A DNA stretch of 64,000 nucleotides from Lachnospiraceae bacterium UBA3850 (GCA_002392655.1 DGHK01000024.1:8047-72046); one strand, 5' to 3'. Counted from the stretch's first letter, positions 9,201-17,700 are shown. Translations and numbers: made by a program. The notes: generated by a model not told the origin, from the sequence alone.

Positions 9201-10076
9201 TTCGAGCTTCTCGCGCCCTTCCTTAAGCTTGTCATCATACTCCTTCTGTCCATCCTCAATCTTCTTCTCAGCCTTTTTAAGTTCCTCGTCCAATTCAGTT
9301 TTTTTATCGTCAAGCTCGGACTGAGCATCTGCCTTGATATCAGCATCATGCGCCTTACCCATATCATCCATCAGCTCTTCAAGCTTTTTTTCCAACGGAC
9401 TAATGGTATCAAAATACTCTTTTGAAAAAGGATAAACATCTGAAGGGTAGTCAGCCTTGATTATAGCTCTCAGATAATTTCCATTTGAACTCTTCAGATC
9501 AAATGCAGTGTCCTGTGCAACTACAAAGTTTGAATATCTGTATTTAAGATAGTCAGGATGATCTACGAGAGCCGTAACCTTGAAGGTTCTCTTCTTAACA
9601 AGTTTCGCAGATTCGCCTTCTATACTTATATCCACTGTATCGCCAACTTTGATTTTCATCTTTTCAGCCATTACATTTGATATAGCTATCTCATCTTCTT
9701 TTTCAGGTATTTTTCCTTCCTTTATCTTGGGGACACTAACCTTTTCAGTCCAATTTATGAAATCAACACTCTTGGTCTTATCCTTATAAATCAGAGAACA
9801 CTTGATCAGATTGAATGGTTCTGTTTCCTTGATACCGTCAATATCCTTCAGTTCTTCAACTTCTTCTTGTGATATACCCTTACTTGAAATGATTTCAAGA
9901 TCCTTGAAGTTATACTTCTTATAAAAATTCTCAGACATATCCGATAAGGATTTCCTGTAAAAATAGCAACCCAAATAACAACCCACCGACATCATGATTA
10001 CGATGACAATAGATATCCAAGAAACTATTTTCTTTTTGATATTTCTTACGGAATCTTTTAATCGGGTTATCTTCAT
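6207..10076 (-). CDS. Giant FtsX-like ABC permease with long coiled coils
   Basis: About 1289 residues. After an N-terminal transmembrane helix (SIVIVIMMSVGCYLGCYF) comes a MacB-type periplasmic domain, then two long heptad-rich coiled coils (about residues 220-420 and 590-760) separated by a globular segment, then FtsX-type membrane bundles: three helices, a second extracytoplasmic domain, and three final helices. This is the duplicated FtsX arrangement of Gram-positive permeases with a very large extracellular stalk inserted. The ATPase is encoded just upstream (10119-11339). The ATG at 10076, preceded by TTGAGG, is preferred over a TTG at 10088. Such systems transmit force across the membrane, as in FtsEX control of cell-wall hydrolases, or export peptides; the role here is unknown. 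Confidence 0.85.
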   Translation of the reverse strand: MKITRLKDSVRNIKKKIVSWISIVIVIMMSVGCYLGCYFYRKSLSDMSENFYKKYNFKDLEIISSKGISQEEVEELKDIDGIKETEPFNLIKCSLIYKDKTKSVDFINWTEKVSVPKIKEGKIPEKEDEIAISNVMAEKMKIKVGDTVDISIEGESAKLVKKRTFKVTALVDHPDYLKYRYSNFVVAQDTAFDLKSSNGNYLRAIIKADYPSDVYPFSKEYFDTISPLEKKLEELMDDMGKAHDADIKADAQSELDDKKTELDEELKKAEKKIEDGQKEYDDKLKEGREKLENARKELSGYDAEIEKKEKELREGMEKLAKAKALANSESDKAKAQIDEAYRLLEEGLTKINEMKQKVAEGENELAAAKSKLEAAKTEYDSKKQEAESGIQEAKTRLEEAISESQTARAEVEKFEVLLNQISASTGLAVPQQYYDLKEKATEIYKPVEEAMVKQEDPTEAGAAADAQMNVAVDEALYGGTAPLMPFIREMNVRDFLNFSIIYYGDITVLEVLDKADSLFVNGMPGSDIIRAFVEAIDPDMNITKFLELLDASAELIGIGDTKVGDLTGYGEGLIKDKMMKVGMAMASVDVLQQALNDLTAKIEEITKALEAASNEIAAAEKKISEGEKQISEGKSAIEEAVKKYEESLKQAEDLDALLKQKTLEAQAELDKADKMIEDGRNQLADAKSKLSGYKSKLEEGEAEYEKQKNEGAKKLEDARTEYDKKKKEAEDKIAEAQDKIDNLEPTYFVLQSRRANEGYMDIYTVLGTIKAAANCFIIVFIIIGVLVCFSTITIIIDEQKHLVGTQKSLGFFNKVIRRKYMLYGVSAVITGIIMGILLNILLQVIFQKGIGLLYVVGVPKTIFMFIPTIGISIAEILVADIASFAACYTLLKMTAVELMSGQASLKRIRKKKARSKAGSTYSRLIRRNMVNDIVRVIISVVIIAASCAMIGAGFTLKYAFSGMVDNQLTEVYKYDMSVTYKVDEDEETVRKLEEAIADSGAVYSKTAYALTIYRAGDRKEYTGVTILNDMTHPKYYSVIDYNTGEEMELPDEGILIQSRLHELTGLDAGDTLIMYTSDFKPVNVEIKGVYNNYIGRNIVTSEEAYEKLNGKPAEKNTFFIKLNGVDAESLEKSLKAICPDITLTTSETIKDSYHVLEMIYDMIVLILTGFAILMSIFVLSNLTNIFVSRRKKELIVMRVNGFSSKQCIGYLTRETIATTIIAFVLAVGVGIIMARIMISFIESEYTMYERGVSIKAWVYAIFMETAFAGIIDALSFRKVKSLKVTDINS

Positions 10077-10118
10077 TTTACGCCTCAAATTAACGGTAAT
10101 ATGATTAATAGAATATGC

Positions 10119-11339
10119 TTACCATGAAAGCTCAACCGCTTTGGCCGGGTCCATATTTACTCTGACACTGGAAATCATACCATTTTTAAGCTTTACAACT
10201 CTGTCGGCCATCTTGGCAATCTCCGGGTTATGTGTGATCATACAGACTGTTTTATTCTTAGATCTTACTATATCCTCGACAATCTCCAGAACCTCTATAC
10301 TTGTCTGATAATCAAGTGCGGCTGTAGGTTCATCTGCCAGTATAACTCTTGGGTTCTTAACAAGAGCTCTTGCTATCGAAACTCTCTGCTGCTGTCCTCC
10401 GGACATCTGCGCAGGGAAGTTATCTGCTCTTTCAGTCAGACCAACCATCTCAATTGCATCCTCTGACTTAATAGGATTCTTGCTGTTTTCAGCTACGAAT
10501 TCAACATTTTCTATTGCAGACAGATTCGGCATCAGATTATAGGACTGGAATATGAAACCTATATAGTCTCTTCTGTACTCAGTCAGCTCTGCATCATTTG
10601 GATGAGAGAAATCCTTTCCGTCTATCTCTATAGTTCCATCTGTCAGGAAATCCATACCGCCGATTATGTTTAGCATAGTAGTCTTGCCGCAGCCACTCTC
10701 TCCGAGTATAACCAGAAATTCTCCTTCATATATATCCAGATCAATTCCCTTCAGGACTCTTACTGTATTCTCACCGGATTTAAACTCTTTTATGATATTC
10801 TTCAGAGATATGATTGGATCCTTCTTCTTTACCATCTTTACGATATAACCCTTATCCTCTATATCAAGGGCTGATAACGTAGCTATATTTACTGCAAGAA
10901 GCTGATCCTCTTCCGTGAAATCACCATCCTGTTTATTAATGAGCTGAAGACATCCATATACTCCTATTTTGGTTTTCAAAGGAACAGCAAGCATTGACTT
11001 CGTCTTGAAGCCTGTCTCCTCGTCAAGATTAGCAGAGAATCTGGCATCGTTATCAGTATCATCTATAACAACAACCTCTTGTCTGTTGAAGGTATATCCG
11101 AGAATTCCCTGATCTGAGTCAATGCTGACTCCGGTCACATCGGTTTTTCCGGAACAGGCAACAATATAAAGTCTACTTTCATTATCGTCATATATCCATG
11201 CAAAACTGTTTTCACATCCAACAAAATCAGTCAAAATAGACAGACATGAGGACATACCGTTTTCCATCTGTATCTCATCCTGCAAAGCTGCTGTTGCATC
11301 CCATATAGCTTGTACATATTTGGATCTTTGTTTAGCCAT
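10119..11339 (-). CDS. GAF domain fused to MacB/FtsE-type ABC ATPase
   Basis: Residues 10-165 form a GAF sensor domain (CLSILTDFVGCENSFAWIY, GILGYTFNRQEVVVIDD, MLAVPLKTKIGVYGCLQLINKQDG). Residues 178-400 form an ABC ATPase of the MacB/LolD/FtsE group: Walker A GESGCGKTT at 213-221, Q-loop FIFQSYNLMPNLSAIENVE, signature MSGGQQQRVSIARAL and Walker B VILADEPTAALD. It is the first gene of a two-gene unit with the coiled-coil permease (42-base gap to its start). An N-terminal GAF on an ABC ATPase is unusual and suggests that ATPase activity is gated by a small ligand or redox signal. Confidence 0.9.
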   Translation of the reverse strand: MAKQRSKYVQAIWDATAALQDEIQMENGMSSCLSILTDFVGCENSFAWIYDDNESRLYIVACSGKTDVTGVSIDSDQGILGYTFNRQEVVVIDDTDNDARFSANLDEETGFKTKSMLAVPLKTKIGVYGCLQLINKQDGDFTEEDQLLAVNIATLSALDIEDKGYIVKMVKKKDPIISLKNIIKEFKSGENTVRVLKGIDLDIYEGEFLVILGESGCGKTTMLNIIGGMDFLTDGTIEIDGKDFSHPNDAELTEYRRDYIGFIFQSYNLMPNLSAIENVEFVAENSKNPIKSEDAIEMVGLTERADNFPAQMSGGQQQRVSIARALVKNPRVILADEPTAALDYQTSIEVLEIVEDIVRSKNKTVCMITHNPEIAKMADRVVKLKNGMISSVRVNMDPAKAVELSW

Positions 11340-11476
11340 AACCGAACCTTTCCTGAAAATGCTATTAGAAACTATGATTTTTTTTATTTTAACCTATGTA
11401 TTTTATCATATTAAATGTAATAATTAAACCTAGAGATACTACTCTCTATTCAGCATTTTGTCAAACGTAAGTTGAT

Positions 11477-11517
11477 AAAAAGATGGCAAACAAGAAGATT
11501 CTCGCTTGCCACCTTTT
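11477..11517 (-). terminator. Rho-independent terminator after trxB
   Basis: A 19-bp stem (11477-11495 with 11499-11517) that pairs fully, using three G-U pairs, only when read as minus-strand RNA, followed by a U-rich run. It lies about 40 bases past the trxB stop. Confidence 0.8.
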
Positions 11518-11555
11518 GTAACCCACCGTGATAGTCCAGGTTATCACTTCATTAT

Positions 11556-12482
11556 TTATCCCAGATATTCACACGCAGCCAGCGCTGCCACTGCTCCATC
11601 TGACGCAGCTGTTGTAAGTTGCCTGACCTTCTTAGTTCTGCAGTCTCCTGCAACGAAGATTCCCGACTTGTTTATCGTACAGCTTTCATCAGAGACGATG
11701 TATCCCTTTTCATCGAGGCTGACAAAATCACTGAAGTCCTTGTTATCAGGCTCCTGACCTATTGCGATGAAGAGTCCGGATACCGGGATTTCTTTTACAT
11801 CCTCTGTTTTTTTATTCTTAACCATTACTGACTCAAGAGCTTTATCACCTCTTAATTCAACAACAGTAGAATCAAGAACATACTCGATATTATCCTTATC
11901 CTTCAAAGCTTCTAGATTCTTCGGCTCACCTCTGAACTGATCACGTCTATGTATTATGTAAACCTTATTGCAGTAATTTGAAAGAAACAGTGCATCCTCA
12001 AGTGCTGTATTTCCGCCACCATTTACTGCAACATCCTTGCCCTTGAAGAAAGCTCCGTCACAGGTTGCGCAGTATGAAATGCCTTTGCCAAGAAGCTCCT
12101 CTTCCCTGCTGATTCCCAGATGACGATTCTTCGCTCCTGTCGCGATTATAACCGAACGTGCCTCAAAGGTTTTACCTGATTCAGTAGTAACCTTATAGGT
12201 CTTGTTTTTATCTACATCTGCAGAAGGAATCTCTTCGATATTTACGGCCTTCTCATAAACTATCTCAGCGCCAAGACCGGTTGCCTGTTCATAAAGAGCC
12301 ATCGAGAATTCAAACCCACTTGTCTTCTTGATTCCAGGATAATTCTCTATCTCAGGTGTATTTACTATCTGCCCACCGACAGTGAGTGCCTCAAGACAAA
12401 CAGCACTCTTGCCAGCTCTTTCAACATATATAGCTGCAGACAGACCGGCAGGTCCAGCACCTATAATTAAAACATCTATCAT
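11556..12482 (-). CDS. trxB: Thioredoxin reductase
   Basis: 308 residues, the usual length of bacterial low-molecular-weight thioredoxin reductase. It has the FAD motif GAGPAG (8-13), the redox-active disulfide CATC at 138-141 in GISYCATCDGAFF, the NADPH-binding GGGNTALEDALFLS and the C-terminal FAD motif GIFVAGDCR. It passes electrons from NADPH to the thioredoxin encoded just upstream (54-base gap). Last gene of the glutathione peroxidase-ohrR-trxA-trxB unit and followed by a strong terminator. Confidence 0.96.
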   Translation of the reverse strand: MIDVLIIGAGPAGLSAAIYVERAGKSAVCLEALTVGGQIVNTPEIENYPGIKKTSGFEFSMALYEQATGLGAEIVYEKAVNIEEIPSADVDKNKTYKVTTESGKTFEARSVIIATGAKNRHLGISREEELLGKGISYCATCDGAFFKGKDVAVNGGGNTALEDALFLSNYCNKVYIIHRRDQFRGEPKNLEALKDKDNIEYVLDSTVVELRGDKALESVMVKNKKTEDVKEIPVSGLFIAIGQEPDNKDFSDFVSLDEKGYIVSDESCTINKSGIFVAGDCRTKKVRQLTTAASDGAVAALAACEYLG

Positions 12483-12535
12483 ATCTTATACCCCATTTCA
12501 GAAGTCAAAAGAACTGTCGCAATTGACTAATTATG

Positions 12536-12844
12536 CTATGCAATAGTATCTACAATCTTCTGCTTCGGAACTGCACCGACTATACGGTCAGCCTCTTCAC
12601 CATTCTTAAAAAGTATCATGCACGGAATATTTGATATACCATACTTGATAGCGAGCCCCTCAGCCTCACCTACATCGACAGCTGCAAACTTTACATCAGG
12701 ATTCTCCTCTGATACCTGCTCAAGGATTGGTGCCATCATCTTGCATGGTCCGCACCAGGTTGCAAAAAAGTCTACAAGTACGGGTGCTTCACTCTTTAAT
12801 ACCTCCGTTTCGAACTGATCTTCGTTTATATGTTTAACTGCCAT
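12536..12844 (-). CDS. trxA: Thioredoxin
   Basis: A 102-residue canonical thioredoxin with active site WCGPC (residues 30-34), the conserved VDFFATWCGPCKMMAP strand-helix and the cis-proline loop GISNIPCMILFKNG. A strong AGGAGG ribosome binding site precedes the ATG. It would reduce disulfides and recycle the peroxidase encoded upstream, with TrxB encoded directly downstream. Confidence 0.97.
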   Translation of the reverse strand: MAVKHINEDQFETEVLKSEAPVLVDFFATWCGPCKMMAPILEQVSEENPDVKFAAVDVGEAEGLAIKYGISNIPCMILFKNGEEADRIVGAVPKQKIVDTIA

Positions 12845-12940
12845 TTTTATATCCTCCTATTAATTAATCTTATGATCTTATTTCTCTTATCATTCTTATT
12901 ATTATTTTCTTATTTCTTTGATTTTACTAATTTAGCATGA

Positions 12941-13390
12941 TTACTTCTTATCATCAGTCCCATCAAAATGATTCAGGATGGTATAAAGTATTCTATATAA
13001 ATCCTTTGCATCCTTCTCACTTAGATTAACACAACTACCCATAGACTCAGGAACCTTAACCATTTTATTCTTAAGCTTCTTACCTTCCTCAGTAAGTTCA
13101 ATTATAACACTTCTTTCATCATCTGTTGATCTGGTTCTATTCAGATACCCTTTCGCCTCAAGCTTTTTAAGAAGTGGAGTCAGCGTTCCGGAATCAAGAT
13201 ACAGGCACGCTCCGAGCTCTTTTATATTTATCTTCTTTCGCTCCCACATAACCATCATGGTTATATACTGAGTATATGTCAGATCAAATTCCTCAAGCAG
13301 TGGCTTATAATGACTGATAACCGCCTTGGAGCATGCATATAGTGGAAAGCACAACTGATTTTCAAGCTTCAGACAATCATATTTACTCAC
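12941..13390 (-). CDS. ohrR: OhrR-type organic peroxide sensor, MarR family repressor
   Basis: 149 residues, highly similar to Bacillus OhrR: KLENQLCFPLYACSKAVISHYKPLL at the N-terminus with the peroxide-sensing cysteine (residue 14) in the diagnostic ENQLCF context, and the winged-helix segment LYLDSGTLTPLLKKLEAKGYL followed by the DDERSV wing. OhrR binds DNA when reduced and releases it once the cysteine is oxidised by organic hydroperoxide. The start is GTG, supported by AAAGGGGTC seven bases upstream. It lies between the peroxidase gene and trxA, so it probably autoregulates the unit through the palindrome at 14087-14111. Confidence 0.93.
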   Translation of the reverse strand: MSKYDCLKLENQLCFPLYACSKAVISHYKPLLEEFDLTYTQYITMMVMWERKKINIKELGACLYLDSGTLTPLLKKLEAKGYLNRTRSTDDERSVIIELTEEGKKLKNKMVKVPESMGSCVNLSEKDAKDLYRILYTILNHFDGTDDKK

Positions 13391-13429
13391 TTTTCAAGAC
13401 CCCTTTGATATTTATAGTAAATCTTTAAC

Positions 13430-13969
13430 CTATAGTAATTCTTCTACACATTCAGCAACCTTCTTCATATCAGCTGTCGGCTCAAATCTGGCAACAACCT
13501 CTCCCTTACGGTTGATGATGAACTTTGTGAAGTTCCACTTGATTTCAGGATTATTCTTATAATCCTTATCCATCTTCTTAAGAAGTGCAGACATTGCAAG
13601 TGCCTTTGGTCCCTTTCCGAAGCCCTCGAAGCCTTTTTCAGACTTAAGGAACTTGAACAGCTCTATCGCATCCTCTCCGTTTACATCAGACTTTTTCATC
13701 TGTGGGAACTGAGTATGATACTTAAGCTGACAGAATTCATGTATCTCCTCATCTGACTCCGGCGCCTGTCCTGCAAACTGATTACAAGGAACATCTATTA
13801 TCTCAAAGCCCTTATCATGGAACTTCTCATACATAGCCTCAAGATCCTTATAATGTGGAGTAAATCCACAGCCTGTTGCTGTATTAACTACAAGTACTAC
13901 CTTGCCCTCATAATCCTTCATTGATACTTCATTTCCATCTGCTGCCATTACAGATAAATCATAAAACAT
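13430..13969 (-). CDS. Glutathione peroxidase family thiol peroxidase
   Basis: 179 residues with GPx family motifs: VVNTATGCGFTPHY with the peroxidatic cysteine at residue 34 (cysteine, not selenocysteine), IIDVPCNQFAGQAPES with the conserved glutamine, and the late tryptophan motif IKWNFTKFIINRKG. Bacterial members usually take electrons from thioredoxin, which fits trxA and trxB in the same unit. First gene of the operon; AGGAGG lies before the ATG. The OhrR-like operator overlaps its promoter. Confidence 0.94.
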   Translation of the reverse strand: MFYDLSVMAADGNEVSMKDYEGKVVLVVNTATGCGFTPHYKDLEAMYEKFHDKGFEIIDVPCNQFAGQAPESDEEIHEFCQLKYHTQFPQMKKSDVNGEDAIELFKFLKSEKGFEGFGKGPKALAMSALLKKMDKDYKNNPEIKWNFTKFIINRKGEVVARFEPTADMKKVAECVEELL

Positions 13970-14086
13970 AATATATACCTCCTTATGTTTTTAATCTGTT
14001 TTCCTTTTTTTGAAAACCGTTTTCTTACTTTGTTTAGTTACCTATTATCTCTATAAACACGTTTGTTTTGATTGTGTGCATTTATA

Positions 14087-14111
14087 TTGTGTACAATTTA
14101 ATTATACACAA
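14087..14111 (-). promoter_or_regulatory. OhrR-like operator palindrome
   Basis: A 25-base near-perfect palindrome, TTGTGTA at one end and TACACAA at the other around AATT-A-AATT, centred near 14099. Its core resembles the Bacillus OhrR operator (TACAATT-AATTGTA). It covers the -10 box and the start-site region of the peroxidase gene promoter, so bound repressor would block RNA polymerase. The regulator is encoded two genes away. Confidence 0.75.
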
Positions 14112-14128
14112 CTTAATTGTATTGTCAA
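14101..14128 (-). promoter_or_regulatory. Promoter of the peroxide defence operon
   Basis: On the minus strand a perfect TTGACA (14123-14128) is followed after 16 bases by a perfect TATAAT (14101-14106). The untranslated leader is about 125 bases long. Confidence 0.75.
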
Positions 14129-14146
14129 CTGTTTTTTAATAAAAAA

Positions 14147-14188
14147 CTCCAAAGCAGATCAAGGTTCAATCACCTATCTACTTTGGAG
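14147..14188 (-). terminator. Terminator of the NatAB-like/XRE operon
   Basis: CTCCAAAG and AGAT arms (14147-14159) pair with ATCT and CTTTGGAG (14176-14188), followed on the minus strand by TTTTTTATT. It lies about 30 bases after the XRE gene stop and isolates it from the peroxide operon promoter. Confidence 0.85.
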
Positions 14189-14216
14189 CTTTAATATCTA
14201 AGGTTATTTCAGATTA

Positions 14217-14411
14217 TCATTCCTCCCAAAAAAGCTCATCCAGTGTTTTATCAAGCACGTGACATATAGTTATGCAGAGCTTTATAGTCGGATTATAATC
14301 ACCCTTTTCTATTGAATTGATTGTCTGCCTTGAAACTCCGACAGCCTGAGCGAGGTCAGCCTGCGACATATCCTTAGCTGCCCGGGCAGACTTAAGTTTT
14401 AGATTCTTCAT
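14217..14411 (-). CDS. Small XRE-family helix-turn-helix regulator
   Basis: A 64-residue protein that is almost entirely one Cro/CI-type helix-turn-helix: SQADLAQAVGVSRQTINSIEKGDYNPTIKLCITIC, ending in the LDELFWEE typical of small YozG-like regulators. It is last in the operon with the membrane protein and the ABC exporter (13-base gap), a common arrangement in Firmicutes where the regulator controls its own transporter set. Operator not identified. Confidence 0.9.
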   Translation of the reverse strand: MKNLKLKSARAAKDMSQADLAQAVGVSRQTINSIEKGDYNPTIKLCITICHVLDKTLDELFWEE

Positions 14412-14424
14412 CTACGTCTGCCTC

Positions 14425-14961
14425 CTACTCTTCTTCTTCGTCAAGGTCATCCTTACTTATTCTACTCTTTATGAATAGGACAATACCGATAATCACAAAG
14501 CTTATTCCACAGATAAGATTCATAAATGGTGAGCTTAGCTTTCCTTCCTCTATCATCTGTCCGCGATTCATCTCTAAAATCGAGATGCCAAAATTCAGAA
14601 GTCCTATCAGTACAAACATGACCATTGCTCTTTTTCTGCTTTCATTCATACCAAAGTAACCATCATTAAGTATCGCATAGCTTGTATGAACCAGCACAGA
14701 AATCATTATGATGATAAAAGGAATCACATGCCTCTTAATCGGAATATCTATTTTAAATGCATCTATAAAGCTGTATAGCGCAAGAAGTATAACTGCAGTC
14801 CAGAAGGCTATTCTATATGCGCTTCCTCTTACAATATGCTGTCTCTCATCATACTTAGCTCTTAATGAAGAATCCTTATTTATAAACTTCAGTATAACCA
14901 GTACAAGTAAAACAGATATTACGCCTCCGACTACAACTCCGGCCAATTTAGCAGTGTTCAT
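14425..14961 (-). CDS. Small membrane protein of ABC exporter operon
   Basis: 178 residues with about five hydrophobic helices (7-27, 51-70, 79-99, 110-130, 147-166), a conserved-looking KYDERQHIVRGSAYRIAFW segment after the first helix, and an acidic tail. The YDERQ motif followed by an XRE regulator gene occurs in DUF2178/DUF3796-like Firmicute membrane proteins. No enzyme motif is visible. It sits 13 bases upstream of the XRE gene and 12 bases downstream of a permease, so a role in or regulation of that transporter is likely but unproven. Confidence 0.7.
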   Translation of the reverse strand: MNTAKLAGVVVGGVISVLLVLVILKFINKDSSLRAKYDERQHIVRGSAYRIAFWTAVILLALYSFIDAFKIDIPIKRHVIPFIIIMISVLVHTSYAILNDGYFGMNESRKRAMVMFVLIGLLNFGISILEMNRGQMIEEGKLSSPFMNLICGISFVIIGIVLFIKSRISKDDLDEEEE

Positions 14962-14973
14962 AAAATCACCCTC

Positions 14974-16332
14974 TTATTTATTACTTGCAAGCATCTTAAA
15001 TGCCTTTACAAGATCCACTTTATTTCCCTTATATAATGACATCATTGTATAAAGCTTTCCTGCGAGGAACAGAAGCAGTCCGGTTAAAACAACCATTATT
15101 CCAAGTCCTGCAAGTGCAAGTGGAGTACTGCAAAGCCCTGTACAAACACCGGATGGAAGTACAAATGCTCCGGTACAAGGGAGCAGATATATCCAGTTTT
15201 CAAATGATGTACCGTTCATGTTAAATATTACTATGTAGAAGCTCACAAGAATCAAAATAACAAATATACCCTGATTACTTGCTGCCTGCTCCCTGCTTGA
15301 AGATATAGCTCCGCAAATAGCAGAAATTGAGCAGTAGAATACTATTCCGAGAAGCAGAACAAGAACTCCTATTATTACATTTATTGGAGTGAATAAGTTC
15401 ATTTCCTTGAAGCTCTTCAGGAATGTGATAAATGCCAGCTCATTTTTCGGGTAAAGATTTTCTACCAATACATATCCTGTTACAAAGCCTCCTACGAGCG
15501 CTGCAATCCATACGAAAAGCTGAAGGAAGGCTGCCGCAAGTATTCCCATCATCTTACCGAATATAAGTGCCTGCGGATGTATGGAAACAAGCATTGTATC
15601 CATAAGCTTATTTGATTTCTCCAAAACTACATTCTGCATAATTCCGTTACCATACATAATTACTATAAAGTAAATAACTATGATGGCAAGAAATGTAAGA
15701 ACCATATTTGCAACCTTAAGGATTTCATTATTATTCTGCTCCTTAAGTGCTGCCTTGTCATTCATAAGACTTGAGTCACTTGCATATCCATCTGCAGTAT
15801 AAACATCAGACTTAACAGGAATTGAAACCTTTGCAAGCTCCTGCATAGGAAGTCCTGATGCAAGAACTGTAAATGTCTGATCTGCTTCTTCTATAAAGTC
15901 CTCGTAGTTTTCTGCTGTTGTTTTATCTATTGTACTGTTCTCAGGGATGATTATTCTCTCTGATATCCTGTCCTCATGAGTTATCTCCAGGATAAGACTG
16001 GTTTTCTCATCACCCGCCTTAACAGTGTCTAGTGCATCATCTACACTCTTTGCAGGTATATACTCTATAGCTGTGTACTCTTCAACTCCGAGAGCATTAA
16101 GAGAATTGAAGTCCTCGAGCGGTGTGTTATCTGACACAACATATATCTTATCAGCACCACAGCTTTTAATTCCCTCTTCGTCCTCTTCAGATGACGCTCC
16201 CATAAAGAATAGTACAACTGCAGGAACGGCAAAAAGGAGGATTGCAAAAAGAATAGTTCCAATCTTGTAGCCTTTTGTTGTTACCTGATTATGAAATGTA
16301 AACTTAAATACTTTACTGAAATTCTTAAACAT
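14974..16332 (-). CDS. ABC-2 type exporter permease (NatB-like), second subunit
   Basis: 452 residues: one N-terminal membrane helix (TILFAILLFAVPAVVLFFM), a large extracytoplasmic domain of about 170 residues, then five or six helices in the ABC-2 fold, including MDTMLVSIHPQALIFGKMMGI, which matches the cytoplasmic gate motif of NatB/YhaP-type permeases. A GGGGGG ribosome binding site precedes the ATG. It pairs with the neighbouring permease of the same architecture and the ATPase upstream. Substrate unknown; NatAB exports sodium, relatives export peptides or lipids. Confidence 0.88.
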   Translation of the reverse strand: MFKNFSKVFKFTFHNQVTTKGYKIGTILFAILLFAVPAVVLFFMGASSEEDEEGIKSCGADKIYVVSDNTPLEDFNSLNALGVEEYTAIEYIPAKSVDDALDTVKAGDEKTSLILEITHEDRISERIIIPENSTIDKTTAENYEDFIEEADQTFTVLASGLPMQELAKVSIPVKSDVYTADGYASDSSLMNDKAALKEQNNNEILKVANMVLTFLAIIVIYFIVIMYGNGIMQNVVLEKSNKLMDTMLVSIHPQALIFGKMMGILAAAFLQLFVWIAALVGGFVTGYVLVENLYPKNELAFITFLKSFKEMNLFTPINVIIGVLVLLLGIVFYCSISAICGAISSSREQAASNQGIFVILILVSFYIVIFNMNGTSFENWIYLLPCTGAFVLPSGVCTGLCSTPLALAGLGIMVVLTGLLLFLAGKLYTMMSLYKGNKVDLVKAFKMLASNK

Positions 16333-16347
16333 CTTACATCCCCCCCC

Positions 16348-17700
16348 TTACGCTTTAAGTGACTTGATTATAGTCATAAACTTTGGTGTACTTGAGTCAC
16401 TGAGAACAAGTGTCCTGTATGTCTTTGCGCAAAGCATAGTAACGACAACAAGCACTGCGAGCTGTATAGCCAGAGAAAGTCCTACCTCCGGCATCCCTAT
16501 TCTTCCTGTTGCATACATAACCGGCATGGAGTAATAAGAAAATGGAGGAATGTATGTAAGCACCATATTCCATACATCCTTATCTACTGTTCCAAGCATA
16601 AATGATGCGAAGTATCCTACCATTGCGATCATCATTACGGAACCGGTTGCATTCTGAGTATCCTCAGGCTTTGAACATGCACTACCGAATATACCTGCCA
16701 AAACGGAAAATGATAATACGCCGAAAACTATAGTCACAACAACAATGATTGTTGTTACAATTCCGGAATCACTGAAAAGCGACATGTTGATTACGCCACC
16801 ATTATTTATCTTGCTTAAATCGATATTAAATACATTTTCCATGATCAGATTGGAAGCCTTAGTAGCTAAAAGTCCACCAACAAGGATCATAAATACATAA
16901 GTAAGCATACCAAAGATTTTTCCCATAAGAAGGGCCATAGGTCTTACACTTACGAGTATATTTTCAGCAAGCTTTGACTGCTTCTCCTCTGTAACAGAGG
17001 TAATTACATATGAGTTTGAAAGTGTTATTACTAAAAAGATGAGTATAGAGAAACCGGTCATATAGGTTGCATATGAGGCACCTGTCATAGTTTTTTCAAG
17101 CTCATCCTTGTATTCACTCTGTAAAACTACGCCTTCATCATCTACTCCCTGTGAAAGCTTCATCATATCAGCCTCACTGATACCGGTATCCTTCATCCTT
17201 GCATCAACAAACTGACTGTTTACAAGATCGGTTATATCATTTATCTCGTTTGTTTTAACCTCTGAAGCATTACCGATTATTCCGCTTACCTTGTAGCCTG
17301 ATTCACCCAGCTTGATCACAACAAGAGAATCCTTCTTACCAAGAGAATTGATCAGTTCATCCTCAGACTTTTCGCCGGCCTGGTAAAATGTGATCATTTC
17401 CTTTTTAAGACCACCCTCTTTATCTGAGAAGTTATCTTCAGCGATCTGATCAAACTTTATATCTGTCTCATTTAAGATCATAATCTTCTCAGAAGTAAGA
17501 TCATTCAGGATATCGCCTTCCTTCATACTCTTCTCCTGAGTATTTGTCAGTAAATAGTTTATAGGTCCCATAGCACCCATAAAAATAATCATCATTATGA
17601 GTGATAATAGGTATGTTTTATTTTTCAGAGTCTGAAGGACGGTAAACCTGTAAACCTTACCGATTCCCTTCATACTGTATATATTTTCATGTTTATTCAT
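16348..17700 (-). CDS. ABC-2 type exporter permease (NatB-like), first subunit
   Basis: About 450 residues with the same layout as the next gene: N-terminal helix (LLSLIMMIIFMGAMGPINYLL), a roughly 180-residue extracytoplasmic domain, then the ABC-2 membrane bundle with the KLAENILVSVRPMALLMGKIFGM gate motif. The two permeases probably form a heterodimer. The second ATG at 17700 is chosen because AGGAAGGA ends directly at the first ATG (17709), too close to use. Only 15 bases separate it from the following gene. Confidence 0.88.
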   Translation of the reverse strand: MNKHENIYSMKGIGKVYRFTVLQTLKNKTYLLSLIMMIIFMGAMGPINYLLTNTQEKSMKEGDILNDLTSEKIMILNETDIKFDQIAEDNFSDKEGGLKKEMITFYQAGEKSEDELINSLGKKDSLVVIKLGESGYKVSGIIGNASEVKTNEINDITDLVNSQFVDARMKDTGISEADMMKLSQGVDDEGVVLQSEYKDELEKTMTGASYATYMTGFSILIFLVITLSNSYVITSVTEEKQSKLAENILVSVRPMALLMGKIFGMLTYVFMILVGGLLATKASNLIMENVFNIDLSKINNGGVINMSLFSDSGIVTTIIVVVTIVFGVLSFSVLAGIFGSACSKPEDTQNATGSVMMIAMVGYFASFMLGTVDKDVWNMVLTYIPPFSYYSMPVMYATGRIGMPEVGLSLAIQLAVLVVVTMLCAKTYRTLVLSDSSTPKFMTIIKSLKA

